This document shows, one piece after another, positions 44,485 to 53,676 of a stretch of DNA of 64,000 nucleotides (position 1 is its first letter; each line of letters begins with the position of its first letter). The position numbers and the translations under genes were made by a program. Source of the DNA: Clostridia bacterium (lineage in GTDB: Bacteria; Bacillota; Clostridia; Christensenellales; Borkfalkiaceae); contig JAFWXT010000069.1 of the NCBI GenBank assembly GCA_017522945.1, forward strand, positions 34,712-98,711. The letters are read 5' to 3'. The notes under the pieces are model-generated. The model did not search any database. It was not told the origin of the DNA and was given only the letters and a program-made list of their open reading frames with translations.

Positions 44485-45300
44485 ATGTTAAAAAGAACTA
44501 TCACGGGCGTTTTGCTCGTTGCGGTTGCGGTTGGTTTCTTTTTCCTACGCAATATAAATTATCAGTTTTTTCATATTTTAATTTCACTAATGGCTATAGT
44601 TGGCACTATTGAAATTAACTTGATAATGGGTGACAAAACAAGCTCGGTGCAAAAGATAATAAGCTCGATTGCAAGCGTTTTTACTTGCTTTGCATTCTTT
44701 GCTTTTGAACTTACAGGCGCGCTCGTTACACTTGCTATTTTCTTTATTGTTTTATTTTTTATACCAGTTTTTAAGCGCGGTAATATGCCCTTTGAAAGTT
44801 TAACGTGTTCGATATTTTCACTAATTTATCCCACCGCGCTTTTAATCCCCGCAATGCTAACAAATACGCTTGGCGATATATCTTTATTCGCGCTTGTGCT
44901 TACTTTCGTTATATCCCCCGCGGCAGACGTTTTTGCTTACCTTGTGGGAATGACCTTTAAAGGCAAGAAGCTATGCCCAGAAATTAGCCCTAAAAAAACA
45001 ATTAGTGGTGCTATAGGCGGTTTAATAGGCGCTGCGGTAGCAGGCGTTGTTTTGTTTGCAATATTTAAAAACAGTTTCAACTATCACCTTTCACTAAACG
45101 GATATATCTATTTTGGACTCGTTGGGCTCGTTGGCGGATTGCTTACTGAAATAGGCGATTTAGTTGAAAGTTATATTAAACGCTCGTTTGGTGTTAAGGA
45201 TTCGGGCAAGATTTTCCCCGGCCACGGCGGTATGTTAGATAGATTCGACGGTTTTATATTCGCTTCTATTTTTATCTATTTTGTTATGGCTTTAATCTAA
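44485..45300 (+). CDS. cdsA: Phosphatidate cytidylyltransferase
   Basis: The start is the ATG at 44485, one base after the uppS stop; longer readings overlap uppS without support. The 271-residue membrane enzyme makes CDP-diacylglycerol. It has seven to eight hydrophobic segments and the C-terminal signature KRSFGVKDSGKIFPGHGGMLDRFDG. Its product feeds PgsA, encoded at 54572 in this window. Confidence 0.95.
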   Translation: MLKRTITGVLLVAVAVGFFFLRNINYQFFHILISLMAIVGTIEINLIMGDKTSSVQKIISSIASVFTCFAFFAFELTGALVTLAIFFIVLFFIPVFKRGNMPFESLTCSIFSLIYPTALLIPAMLTNTLGDISLFALVLTFVISPAADVFAYLVGMTFKGKKLCPEISPKKTISGAIGGLIGAAVAGVVLFAIFKNSFNYHLSLNGYIYFGLVGLVGGLLTEIGDLVESYIKRSFGVKDSGKIFPGHGGMLDRFDGFIFASIFIYFVMALI

Positions 45301-45358
45301 ATTTAAAAGGTAATTTAGTAGTTTAAACGCGCTAAATAATCACTATTTAAGGTAAATT

Positions 45359-46507
45359 ATGAAAAAAATTGCTTTACTCGGCAGTACCGGCTCGATCGGT
45401 AAACAAGTTTTAAACATCGTTGATAGATACCCCCAAGATTTTAAGGTGGTATCTATTTGTTGTAACAAAAACGCAAAACTGCTAAGCGAGCAAATAAACA
45501 AATATAAACCGATGGTTGCAGGGCTAACAACAAGCGAATATGCGCCACAAATCATATCTCTTCCAAGCCAAACCACTCTTTACACAGGCGAAAAAGCTAT
45601 GCTTCATTGCGTTTTGCAAGAAGCGGATATAATAGTAATTGCAGTGGTTGGATTTTGTGGGCTTGAACCACTTATCCAGGCTTGTAAAATGGGCAAAACC
45701 ATTGCTCTTGCCAACAAGGAAAGCTTAATTTCGGGTGGAGAAATAGTTATGACGCTTGCAAAAGAACACGGCGCAACTATTATCCCCGTAGATAGCGAAC
45801 ATTCGGCAATTTGGCAATGCTTACACTTTGATAAAACCGCGCCCTTTAAAAAAATTATTTTAACGGCTTCTGGTGGTGCGCTTAGAAGCACGCCTATCGA
45901 AGAACTTGAAAAGGTTACTCCCAAAATAGCGCTCGCTCATCCAAACTGGAATATGGGCGATAAAATAACTATCGATTGCGCAACAATGATGAATAAAGGG
46001 CTTGAAGTAATTGAAGCAATGTGGCTATTTAACTGCCCACTTGATAAAATCCACGTGGTTATTCATCCACAAAGTATAATTCATTCTATGGTTGAATACC
46101 AAGATAACTCAGTTATAGCCCAACTTGGTACGCCAACTATGGAATTACCTATTCAACTTGCGCTAACCTACCCAGAGCGTAAGCCAACCGCAAGCACTCC
46201 GCTTGATTTTTATAATTTATCGCTTGATTTTAAAAAAGTAGATTTAAAAAGATATCCCTGTTTTGAATTAGCACTAAAAAGTGCAAAAACGGGGCATAAT
46301 ATACCTTGCGCGCTTTCAAGCGCAAATGAAGAAGCGGTTAACCTATTTTTACAAGGCAAAATAAAATACACACGAATTGCCGACTACGTAAGCTACGCCA
46401 TAAATAACGTTGAAATACTGCCCGTAACTTACGAAAACCTTGTAAAAACCAACTTTTTAGCGCGCGAACTTGTTTTATCGGCTTATAAGGAGAAAAAATT
46501 TGATTAG
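45359..46507 (+). CDS. dxr: 1-deoxy-D-xylulose 5-phosphate reductoisomerase
   Basis: The 382-residue NADPH enzyme makes methylerythritol phosphate, the committed step of the MEP isoprenoid route. Motifs: IALLGSTGSIGKQVL (nucleotide loop), ALANKESLISGG, PVDSEHSAIWQCL, LTASGGALRS and HPNWNMGDKITIDCATMMNKGLEVIEA with metal and substrate residues. It supplies the isoprenoids used by UppS two genes upstream. AAGGTAA precedes the ATG. The rseP start lies inside its last codons. Confidence 0.97.
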   Translation: MKKIALLGSTGSIGKQVLNIVDRYPQDFKVVSICCNKNAKLLSEQINKYKPMVAGLTTSEYAPQIISLPSQTTLYTGEKAMLHCVLQEADIIVIAVVGFCGLEPLIQACKMGKTIALANKESLISGGEIVMTLAKEHGATIIPVDSEHSAIWQCLHFDKTAPFKKIILTASGGALRSTPIEELEKVTPKIALAHPNWNMGDKITIDCATMMNKGLEVIEAMWLFNCPLDKIHVVIHPQSIIHSMVEYQDNSVIAQLGTPTMELPIQLALTYPERKPTASTPLDFYNLSLDFKKVDLKRYPCFELALKSAKTGHNIPCALSSANEEAVNLFLQGKIKYTRIADYVSYAINNVEILPVTYENLVKTNFLARELVLSAYKEKKFD

Positions 46508-48026
46508 TTTTACAACAGCTTGCCTATCTGCAGGCATACTTTCACAAATAGGCTCAATATTAGTGGCACTTTTAGTACTATTATTTATGATTACAGTACA
46601 CGAATTAGGTCACTATTTAGTTTCAAAAATGTTTAACTTTAAGGTTAACGAATTTGCTATCGGTATGGGGCCTGCAATCTTTCAAAAGAAGAAAAAAGAC
46701 GGTGAAGTATTTTCGATAAGAATTTTACCACTTGGCGGATACTGTGCTTTTGAAGGCGAAGATTCAAACAACAATGACCCACGCGCGTTTAACAACCGCC
46801 CACCTTGGCAACGCTTTTTAGTTCTTCTTGCGGGCGCAACAATGAACTTTTTAACCGCTATACTTATCTTTTGTATTTTAATGGCGGGATATGGTAAAAC
46901 CTATTACGGCGCGTACGAAGTAATAAAAACCGAAAGCGCGTATACTTTACAAAACGAAGACGTTATCGTATCGCTTAACGATAAAGATATTTATCTTACA
47001 ACAGACCTTATTGCCGCTTTAAAAGGCAAGAAAAAGGGCGACGAAGTTTCAGCAACCGTTGTGCGTAACGGTGAAAAGAAAGATATTACTATTAAACTAC
47101 TTGCCGATCCAACTTCTAAAAGCATGGAAGATTTAAACCCTGTTTTAGATAGTTTAGGTATTGCAACAACAATATCCGTTACCGAAAGTATAAATTTAAC
47201 GTCCAACCAAAAATCATTACTTAAAAACGATATTATATTTAGAATATCAAACGAAGAGCCACATTATTATATACCAGAAGAAACAACGGATTTAACCGGA
47301 AAAATGCTTTGCAAAAAGTGGAATGGCCACGATATGCAAGATTGTTTAATAGATGAAAGCGAGTATTTAACTCTCACTCGTGCATACACGCCAGCCGATT
47401 TTACTTCTATAATAAGAAATTTTAACGATGGTGAAACGGTATATATTCACGTTGGGCGAGAAAATAAAACTACTCAACAGATAGATAGAATTATTTTAGA
47501 ATATAAACTTAAAAATTTTGATTCGGTAAAAGATAGCGACGAAGGAATATTTGATTATTTTGGTGTTACTCTTAAAGTAAGCGGATACCAAATTTACAGC
47601 ACAAATGAAACTTCTAACCTGTTTAGTGATAGCGCAAAATCAAATTTCTTTAAGAGATTGGCTGACGGCGTTATTTACGCGTTTAAAAACGTTGGCTCAA
47701 CCCTATCGGCATTTTGGCAACTTATAACAGGCAAGTTAAGCATCAACGCTATTGGCGGTCCTGTTACAACTATTACCTTAACTTCACAAATTGTTTCGAT
47801 GGGCTTTAATTACCTGCTTGAAATAGCCGGCTTTATAGGCGTTTCACTTGCAGTATTTAACCTACTTCCTATCCCTGCACTCGACGGTGCGCGTGCTGTA
47901 TTCGTTTTAATCGAATGGATACGAAAGAAACCTATTAACCGTGAAATTGAAGGCAGAATACACGCAATCGGTCTTATTCTACTATTTGCTTTCGCTATAG
48001 GAATCGACCTTATAAAGTGTATTTAA
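46500..48026 (+). CDS. rseP: RIP metalloprotease RseP/RasP
   Basis: The best start is TTG at 46500, seven bases after a perfect AAGGAG that lies inside the end of dxr; an earlier TTG (46470) has no site. The 508-residue site-2 protease has HELGH in FMITVHELGHYLVSKM, the RILPLGGYCAFEGED motif, a central PDZ region that is larger than usual (about residues 135-380), and NLLPIPALDGARAVFVLIEW near the C-terminus, where the usual GG is GA. It cleaves anti-sigma factors and signal-peptide remnants in the membrane. Confidence 0.92.
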   Translation: MISFTTACLSAGILSQIGSILVALLVLLFMITVHELGHYLVSKMFNFKVNEFAIGMGPAIFQKKKKDGEVFSIRILPLGGYCAFEGEDSNNNDPRAFNNRPPWQRFLVLLAGATMNFLTAILIFCILMAGYGKTYYGAYEVIKTESAYTLQNEDVIVSLNDKDIYLTTDLIAALKGKKKGDEVSATVVRNGEKKDITIKLLADPTSKSMEDLNPVLDSLGIATTISVTESINLTSNQKSLLKNDIIFRISNEEPHYYIPEETTDLTGKMLCKKWNGHDMQDCLIDESEYLTLTRAYTPADFTSIIRNFNDGETVYIHVGRENKTTQQIDRIILEYKLKNFDSVKDSDEGIFDYFGVTLKVSGYQIYSTNETSNLFSDSAKSNFFKRLADGVIYAFKNVGSTLSAFWQLITGKLSINAIGGPVTTITLTSQIVSMGFNYLLEIAGFIGVSLAVFNLLPIPALDGARAVFVLIEWIRKKPINREIEGRIHAIGLILLFAFAIGIDLIKCI

Positions 48027-48035
48027 AGGCTTATT

Positions 48036-48374
48036 ATGAATCATCATTTAATGAACTTAAACCATAGCCCTTTCGAGCTTATAAAAAAGGGGCAAAAAAG
48101 AGTTGAAATGCGCCTTTACGACGAAAAGAGAAGGCAAATTAAACAAGGCGATACTATTGAGTTTACAAGCCTTTCTTCTGGCGAAAAACTGCTTGTTAAA
48201 GTTTTAGATATAAAGGTGTTTAAAAACTTTGAAGAGCTTTATAAAAACTACGATAAAACCTTGCTTGGCTATTTAAAAGGCGAAAAAGATAGCCCAAGCG
48301 ATATGCTTGAATACTATTCGCTTGAAAGAATACGAGAAAACGGCGTTTGCGCTATTGAAATTGAACTAATTTAA
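48036..48374 (+). CDS. ASCH/PUA-like domain protein
   Basis: The 112-residue protein is a single ASCH domain: SPFELIKKGQKRVEMRLYDEKRRQIKQGDTIEF, then LLVKVLDIKVFKNFEELY and YYSLERIRENGVCAIEIEL. ASCH domains have a PUA-like fold and bind RNA or modified nucleobases; some act as amidohydrolases on N4-acetylcytidine. It follows rseP by 9 bases and precedes the TIR-LRR gene by 45, so it may be cotranscribed with either. A specific activity cannot be assigned. Confidence 0.85.
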   Translation: MNHHLMNLNHSPFELIKKGQKRVEMRLYDEKRRQIKQGDTIEFTSLSSGEKLLVKVLDIKVFKNFEELYKNYDKTLLGYLKGEKDSPSDMLEYYSLERIRENGVCAIEIELI

Positions 48375-48419
48375 CTAATATAACAAAAAAACACCCTACT
48401 AAAGAAAGGAGATGGCGTT

Positions 48420-50990
48420 ATGACAGAACTATTTTGTAAAAACTGTGGAGGAACACTTTTGCCAATGGGCGATGATTTTTGCAGGTGCGAAAACTGTGGC
48501 TCTACTTATGCACAAGTTACCGCTAAAAAACAGCAAGAACTACTTAATAGTTTTTTAGATAAACAAAAGCAAGAACAATTAAACTCACTTCGCCGTCATT
48601 TATGGCAAGAAGCCACTGCGAAATTTATTGATAGCGATAAAATTGTTTCAATATGCTTAAATATCAAAAATATTTACCCCGAAGATTTTCTTGCTAACTT
48701 CTATGAAAAAGCATGTAATAAGCAGGGGCAAGAAGCAATTGATTTTATAGATAGTATAAACGTAAAAGAACATTACGACATAATCGAGCCTATCGTTAAT
48801 TTTTTAATTAAGTCACTAAAGAGCGAGTATTTGCTTTGCGTTAACAACTTAATTGAAAGGGCGTTTAAGCAAACCGACTTAGAAAAGTTTAACAAATTAA
48901 CCACCGAATTTGCAAAGCAAGCCGAACTAGTTGAAGATGGCGTATATAATTTAGATATTAAGCGCGACGTTTTTGTTGCATATTCTAGCGCAGATATGCA
49001 AAAAGTACAAGAAGTTGTAAGCGCGATAGAAGGCGAAGGCCTAACCTGTTTTGTTGCAATGCGTAACCTACAACACGGCGCAGGCGCGGTAAATAACTAT
49101 CAACAAGCACTTGAAAAAGCCATAAACAACTGCAAAATCTTTTTATTTATATCATCAAAAAACTCACGCAATTTTAAGTGTGATGCAATCAAGCACGAAC
49201 TACCATATTTACGTGATAGCGAAATGGAAAAGTTATCGCATAAGTTTATAAACCTTGCTTACGATCAAATAGATTATAAATATAAAAAGCCACGCGTTCA
49301 ATTAAGGCTAGATGATACCAAAAGCATGGCAGACGTTTTGGTTAACGAGGTTTTTGCAGGGCTTGAATATTGCTATGATATTGAAAGCGTTTGTGCAAGA
49401 ATAAGCGAGTTGTTGTTTAGCAAAAACTACGCCGTAGAAGATTCAAGCCAAAACGAAAGGCAAATTGATGAAAGCCTAATACAAAAGATAGTAGAAGAAA
49501 AAAGCCTTAAATTACAAGAAGAACTTTTAAAAAAGCAAGCAGAGGAAAATAATCTAAAGCAAAAAGAAGAGTTACTAAAAAAGCAAGCTGAAGAAAATAT
49601 TCGCCAAAAAGAACAAAAGGTACTAAAGGCTTTAAAATTTAAAGCAAACGAAAACGGTTACACCATTATCGGCATAGATGATAATTATATAAACACAAAA
49701 GAACTAATAATACCTTCAAACTATAACGATAAACCAATAACTTCGATTGGAGAAAGGGCGTTTAATGGGTGTAATGCGCTAAAAAGCGTAAAAATGCCAA
49801 ATAGCATAACTTCTATGGGCGATTACGTCTTTTGCGACTGTGGATCACTTACTAAAGTTGAAATATCTGATAATTTAACCTCAATTAGTGAAGGAACGTT
49901 TGCGCGCTGTGATTCGTTAGCGATAGTAGAAATTCCAAACAGTGTAACAACAATCGGCAAGTATGCGTTTAGTGGGTGCAGGTTGCTAAAAAGCATTAAA
50001 ATACCAGATGGTGTTAAAACTATTGACTATTTTGCATTTAATGAATGTGCTGCGCTTGCGTACCTTGAAATGCCCGAAAGTTTAACCTGGATTGGCATTT
50101 CTGCCTTTTGTAAATGTAGTTCGCTAACTAGTATAAAAATTCCAAATAGCGTAACCCATATTGGGAAAACCGCGTTTGACGGTTGTTGCTCCCTAACAAG
50201 TGTAGAAATCGGTACAAAAATAACTTCTATCGGCGATAATGCGTTTGACTACTGCCCTATTGAAAACGCAATAATTCCTGCAATTGCTTGCGCATACATA
50301 AAAAACAATAAGCTTAAAAGCGTTAAAATAACTTCGGGCAATGCAATTGCAAACTCTGCGTTTGCAGGCTGTGAGGCTTTAAATAGCATAGAAATCGGTG
50401 CAAGCGTAACGTCGATTGGTGATTATGTCTTTTCGGGTTGCAAGGCACTTGAAAACATAACGGTTGCAGAAAACAGTTTTAGTTACAGCAGTTTAAACGG
50501 TAATTTATATAACAAAAACAAAAGCACTTTAATTGAATACGCACCTGCCAAAAAAGCTAATTCTTTTGCTGTTCCAACAGGTGTAATTTCGATTGCAAAA
50601 CAAGCCTTTTATAATTGCAAATCATTAACTAACGTGGTAATACCAAATAGTGTAACTAAAATTGGCGATTATGCCTTTTTTGGATGCAGTTTACTTACCG
50701 AAATAACTATTGGCAGTTCGGTTACCTCGATTGGTAAATATGCTCTTTCCGGTTGTTCTTCACTAACCAGTATAGTGATACCAGAAAGCGTAAATACAAT
50801 TGATCTTAGAGCTTTTGCTGGATGCTTAGCGCTAACAATTTATTGTAAAGCAAAAAAACAACCACAAGGTTTTGATAAAGAATGGAATTCTTCAAATCGC
50901 CCAGTATATTGGTATAGTGAGAAAAAACCATTTTTAGGTATAGGAAAATGTTGGCACTACGAAGTAAACGGCAAGCCAACAAAATGGTAA
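48420..50990 (+). CDS. Zinc ribbon, TIR, coiled-coil and BspA-type LRR protein (soluble)
   Basis: The 856-residue protein starts at an ATG with AAAGGAGAT. Domains in order: a zinc ribbon (C6, C9, C23, C26); a helical region (40-178); a TIR domain (about 181-300) with RDVFVAYSSAD, CFVAMRNLQHG and CDAIKHELPYL, where E260 aligns with the TIR catalytic glutamate; a Lys/Glu/Gln-rich coiled coil (about 345-405) with two copies of ELLKKQAEEN; and about fifteen LRR_5 repeats (IPNSVTKIGDYAFFGCSLL) to about residue 830. No signal peptide or transmembrane helix is present, so it should be cytosolic. It shares the zinc ribbon/TIR/LRR plan with the membrane protein at 36452 but with different linkers, so they are paralogues or share exchanged modules. 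Confidence 0.9.
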   Translation: MTELFCKNCGGTLLPMGDDFCRCENCGSTYAQVTAKKQQELLNSFLDKQKQEQLNSLRRHLWQEATAKFIDSDKIVSICLNIKNIYPEDFLANFYEKACNKQGQEAIDFIDSINVKEHYDIIEPIVNFLIKSLKSEYLLCVNNLIERAFKQTDLEKFNKLTTEFAKQAELVEDGVYNLDIKRDVFVAYSSADMQKVQEVVSAIEGEGLTCFVAMRNLQHGAGAVNNYQQALEKAINNCKIFLFISSKNSRNFKCDAIKHELPYLRDSEMEKLSHKFINLAYDQIDYKYKKPRVQLRLDDTKSMADVLVNEVFAGLEYCYDIESVCARISELLFSKNYAVEDSSQNERQIDESLIQKIVEEKSLKLQEELLKKQAEENNLKQKEELLKKQAEENIRQKEQKVLKALKFKANENGYTIIGIDDNYINTKELIIPSNYNDKPITSIGERAFNGCNALKSVKMPNSITSMGDYVFCDCGSLTKVEISDNLTSISEGTFARCDSLAIVEIPNSVTTIGKYAFSGCRLLKSIKIPDGVKTIDYFAFNECAALAYLEMPESLTWIGISAFCKCSSLTSIKIPNSVTHIGKTAFDGCCSLTSVEIGTKITSIGDNAFDYCPIENAIIPAIACAYIKNNKLKSVKITSGNAIANSAFAGCEALNSIEIGASVTSIGDYVFSGCKALENITVAENSFSYSSLNGNLYNKNKSTLIEYAPAKKANSFAVPTGVISIAKQAFYNCKSLTNVVIPNSVTKIGDYAFFGCSLLTEITIGSSVTSIGKYALSGCSSLTSIVIPESVNTIDLRAFAGCLALTIYCKAKKQPQGFDKEWNSSNRPVYWYSEKKPFLGIGKCWHYEVNGKPTKW

Positions 50991-51070
50991 TTAAAATTTA
51001 ACTAGCCTTTGCTTTTTGCAAGGGCTTTTTAAGTGCTGTGTTTTTAATACAAAGAGATATTTTAACTTGC

Positions 51071-51347
51071 GCGTGGGTATGATAAGTGAGACCTTTCGAC
51101 TAACGCTCAAGGTGACATTATGCCGTCATCCTGAGTGAAGCGTTAGCGCAATCGAAGGATCTTGTTCGAGCAAACGCGTTTTATATATCAGCAGAGATGC
51201 TTCGACTACGCGTGAGTATGACAAGTGAGACCTTTCGACTGCGCTCAATATGACATTATGCCGTCATCCTGAGTGAAGCGTTAGCGCAATCGAAGGATCT
51301 TGTTCGAGCGAACGCGTGTTATATATCAGTAGAGATGCTTCGACTAA
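51071..51347. repeat. 139-base tandem duplication of the dispersed inverted-repeat element
   Basis: Copy 1 covers 51071-51209 and copy 2 covers 51210-51347; equivalent positions are 139 bases apart and nearly identical. Each copy carries arms such as GTCATCCTGAGTGAAGCG and CAATCGAAGGATCT, related to the elements at 3006-3231. The 524-base gap 50991-51514 holds only this array and a terminator. Confidence 0.85.
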
Positions 51348-51378
51348 CGCTCAGCATGACAAAACAAACCTAACAAAC

Positions 51379-51417
51379 AAAAAAGTTGTGATATAAGTTT
51401 ATTATCACAACTTTTTT
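51379..51417. terminator. Bidirectional terminator between the TIR-LRR gene and plsX
   Basis: AAAAAAGTTGTGATA (51379-51393) pairs perfectly with TATCACAACTTTTTT (51403-51417). T-runs occur on both strands, serving the two convergent transcripts. Confidence 0.85.
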
Positions 51418-51514
51418 ATTTTATTCGGTTTTAATTTTACTTATAAACCTAAAGTAAGCCAAAACGCGTTTATATTTAATAATCAACGCCTTTAAACCAC
51501 CTTCTACAAGTAAT

Positions 51515-52510
51515 TTATATGGTTTGTAAGCAATTTAAAATTGCATTGTTTAAGGCGTTCTTCTCCATATTGTAGGCTTGTTCAATACAATGAAGTATAG
51601 TAACGCTTTCGCAACTGCCGTGCGCCTTAACTATATTTTTAGTACAACCAAGCAAAACCGCGCCACCGTAATTATTATAATTCATAAATTCACTAAGATC
51701 TTTTACGTCTTTTTGCATAAGAACAGCGGCTTCTTTATTGTTTTTTAATAATTGCATAATAAGTTTAGACATTTCAAGACAAGCGCCTTCGGTAGATTTG
51801 CAAAGTACGTTGCCCGAAAATCCGTCGGAAACAACAACGTCATATTTGCCAGATAGCAAATCTCTACTTTCCATATTGCCAACGAAATTTATATTTTTAT
51901 TTTCACTTAATAGCTTATATGCTTCTTTGCGAAGCTCATCGCCTTTTTCTGCTTCAGTTCCAACGTTTAAAAGAGCAGCCCTTGGATTTTGCACACCATA
52001 AGTTTTTTGCATATATAAGCTTGCCATTAAACCAAACTGTGAAAGCATTAAAGCATCACAATTCATATTCGCACCGCTATCACAAATTGCAACTAATTTT
52101 CCGTTCATCGTAGGAATAATAGGGCAAAGCGCTGGGCGTTTAATTCCCTTAATTCTACCCAAATTTAAAACTGCGCCTGCAAAAACTGCGCCAGTTGAAC
52201 CGCTTGAAACTAAACAATTTATCTCTCTACTTTCTTTTAATATTTCAAAAGCCTTATAAAGCGTGCTTTGCTTTTTAGTGCGAATTGCAACGGTGGGAAT
52301 TTCGTTACAGCTAATAACTTCTTTAGCATCTATAATACTAACTCTTTGTTTATCGTAATTATAAGATATAAGTTGTTGGTTTATAACCTCTTCGTTCCCA
52401 ACAAAAATAATATGTATATCTTCAATTTTATTTAAAGCCAAAATACCGCCTTCAATATTTACGTTGGGGCTTTTATCTCCACCAACGGTATCAACTAAAA
52501 TTTTTATCAT
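51515..52510 (-). CDS. plsX: Phosphate acyltransferase PlsX
   Basis: The 331-residue protein makes acyl-phosphate from acyl-ACP at the start of phospholipid synthesis. Motifs: ILVDTVGGDKSP at the N-terminus (usually DAMGGD..P), SSGSTGAVFAGAVLNLGRI, ICDSGANMNCDA, and VSDGFSGNVLCKSTEG. The DTVGGD variant is a small departure from the family. The start has GGTGA. It is downstream of an acetyltransferase gene on the same strand, 21 bases away. rpmF and fab genes, frequent neighbours, are absent. Confidence 0.94.
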   Translation of the reverse strand: MIKILVDTVGGDKSPNVNIEGGILALNKIEDIHIIFVGNEEVINQQLISYNYDKQRVSIIDAKEVISCNEIPTVAIRTKKQSTLYKAFEILKESREINCLVSSGSTGAVFAGAVLNLGRIKGIKRPALCPIIPTMNGKLVAICDSGANMNCDALMLSQFGLMASLYMQKTYGVQNPRAALLNVGTEAEKGDELRKEAYKLLSENKNINFVGNMESRDLLSGKYDVVVSDGFSGNVLCKSTEGACLEMSKLIMQLLKNNKEAAVLMQKDVKDLSEFMNYNNYGGAVLLGCTKNIVKAHGSCESVTILHCIEQAYNMEKNALNNAILNCLQTI

Positions 52511-52531
52511 TTGTTTTTGTCACCTTGTAAT

Positions 52532-53656
52532 TTAATCTTCTATTTTTTTAACGTAACTTCTTCTGCGCTTGTGTTGTACACAATTAAAAGATTTCCATTG
52601 ATTACGTATATTTGCATTAGTTTCTAAATTTAAGTTTGTTTCGGCGTATTCAATACCACCGTTAGTTAACATATCTACCATTCCATTTATTATAGCAGTA
52701 GCAATGGCTTTATTGCGATATTCAGGAACTACGCCTATTAGTGCTAAATCTATAACCTTTGGCTTGTTTATAGCCTTTAAAACCTTAATAATAGCGCTTG
52801 GTGATAATCTTCCACCACTTTTTTGTAGCGCCTGTCCTATTGCAGGAAACGCTAAGCCAAATCCCACGATTTTGTCGTTTTTATCTAATATTACGGTAGC
52901 ATATTTTACGTTTAAAATAAGCTTAAAATTGTTTATTAAATTTTTCTTCATTTTGGGTGTAAAAGGTACGGATTGATATATAGCAACGTAGGTTTCATCT
53001 AAAACGTCAAAAAATTCGTTACCCCATTTTTTAACGAATTCTCTTGCGTTTTTAGCAAAGCCTAACCTTAATCCGTATTTTTCCATCATAAGGCTTGAAA
53101 TACGCTCTAATCTTTCGTCTCTTTTATCTGGTGCAGATAGCTTGTATTCCACCCAGTCAACCTCTTTTTTATACCCTAAATATTCAATTAAATTAGAATA
53201 ATATTCGTAGTTATATTGCTCTTCAAAGGTTGAAATTTGGTCAAACCCTTCAATAAGTAGCCCTTCTCTATCCAAATCGGAATATCCAAGCGGACCAACT
53301 ATTTCATTCATTCCCCTTTGTTTTGCCCATTTTTCAATAGCATCAAATAAAGCTTTTGCAACTTCTTTATCATTTATACAATCAAAGCGTGTAAAGCGCA
53401 CACGCTTTTGATTCCACTTTTCATTAGCAACCCGTTGCAAAATGCCTTGAATACGTCCAACGGTTTTTCCATTTTGCTCGGCCAAATAAAATACCGACTC
53501 GGCTTGCTCGGAATAAACCGTGTTTTTCTTAAAAAGAGCAATTTCGTCGCCATAAAGTGGCGGAACAAAATATAGGTTACCCTTATATAGCTTTAAAGGA
53601 AATTCAACAAATTCTTTTATATCCCTTTTACTTTTAACTTCTTTTATATTAACCAT
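52532..53656 (-). CDS. GNAT-fold N-acetyltransferase-like protein
   Basis: The 374-residue protein has an N-terminal region (FVEFPLKLYKGNLYFVPPL, then DEIALF) and a GNAT-like core (FYLAEQNGKTVGRIQGILQR; GPLGYSDLDREGLLIEGFDQ), with a second acetyltransferase-like part at the C-terminus (IDLALIGVVPEYRNKAIATAIINGMVDML) containing the R-x-x-x-A version of the acetyl-CoA loop. Proteins of this type are widespread in anaerobic Bacteria without a known substrate. AGGAAGAAAG precedes the ATG. It is probably cotranscribed with plsX. Confidence 0.82.
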   Translation of the reverse strand: MVNIKEVKSKRDIKEFVEFPLKLYKGNLYFVPPLYGDEIALFKKNTVYSEQAESVFYLAEQNGKTVGRIQGILQRVANEKWNQKRVRFTRFDCINDKEVAKALFDAIEKWAKQRGMNEIVGPLGYSDLDREGLLIEGFDQISTFEEQYNYEYYSNLIEYLGYKKEVDWVEYKLSAPDKRDERLERISSLMMEKYGLRLGFAKNAREFVKKWGNEFFDVLDETYVAIYQSVPFTPKMKKNLINNFKLILNVKYATVILDKNDKIVGFGLAFPAIGQALQKSGGRLSPSAIIKVLKAINKPKVIDLALIGVVPEYRNKAIATAIINGMVDMLTNGGIEYAETNLNLETNANIRNQWKSFNCVQHKRRRSYVKKIED

Positions 53657-53676
53657 TCTTTCTTTCTTCCTATTTT

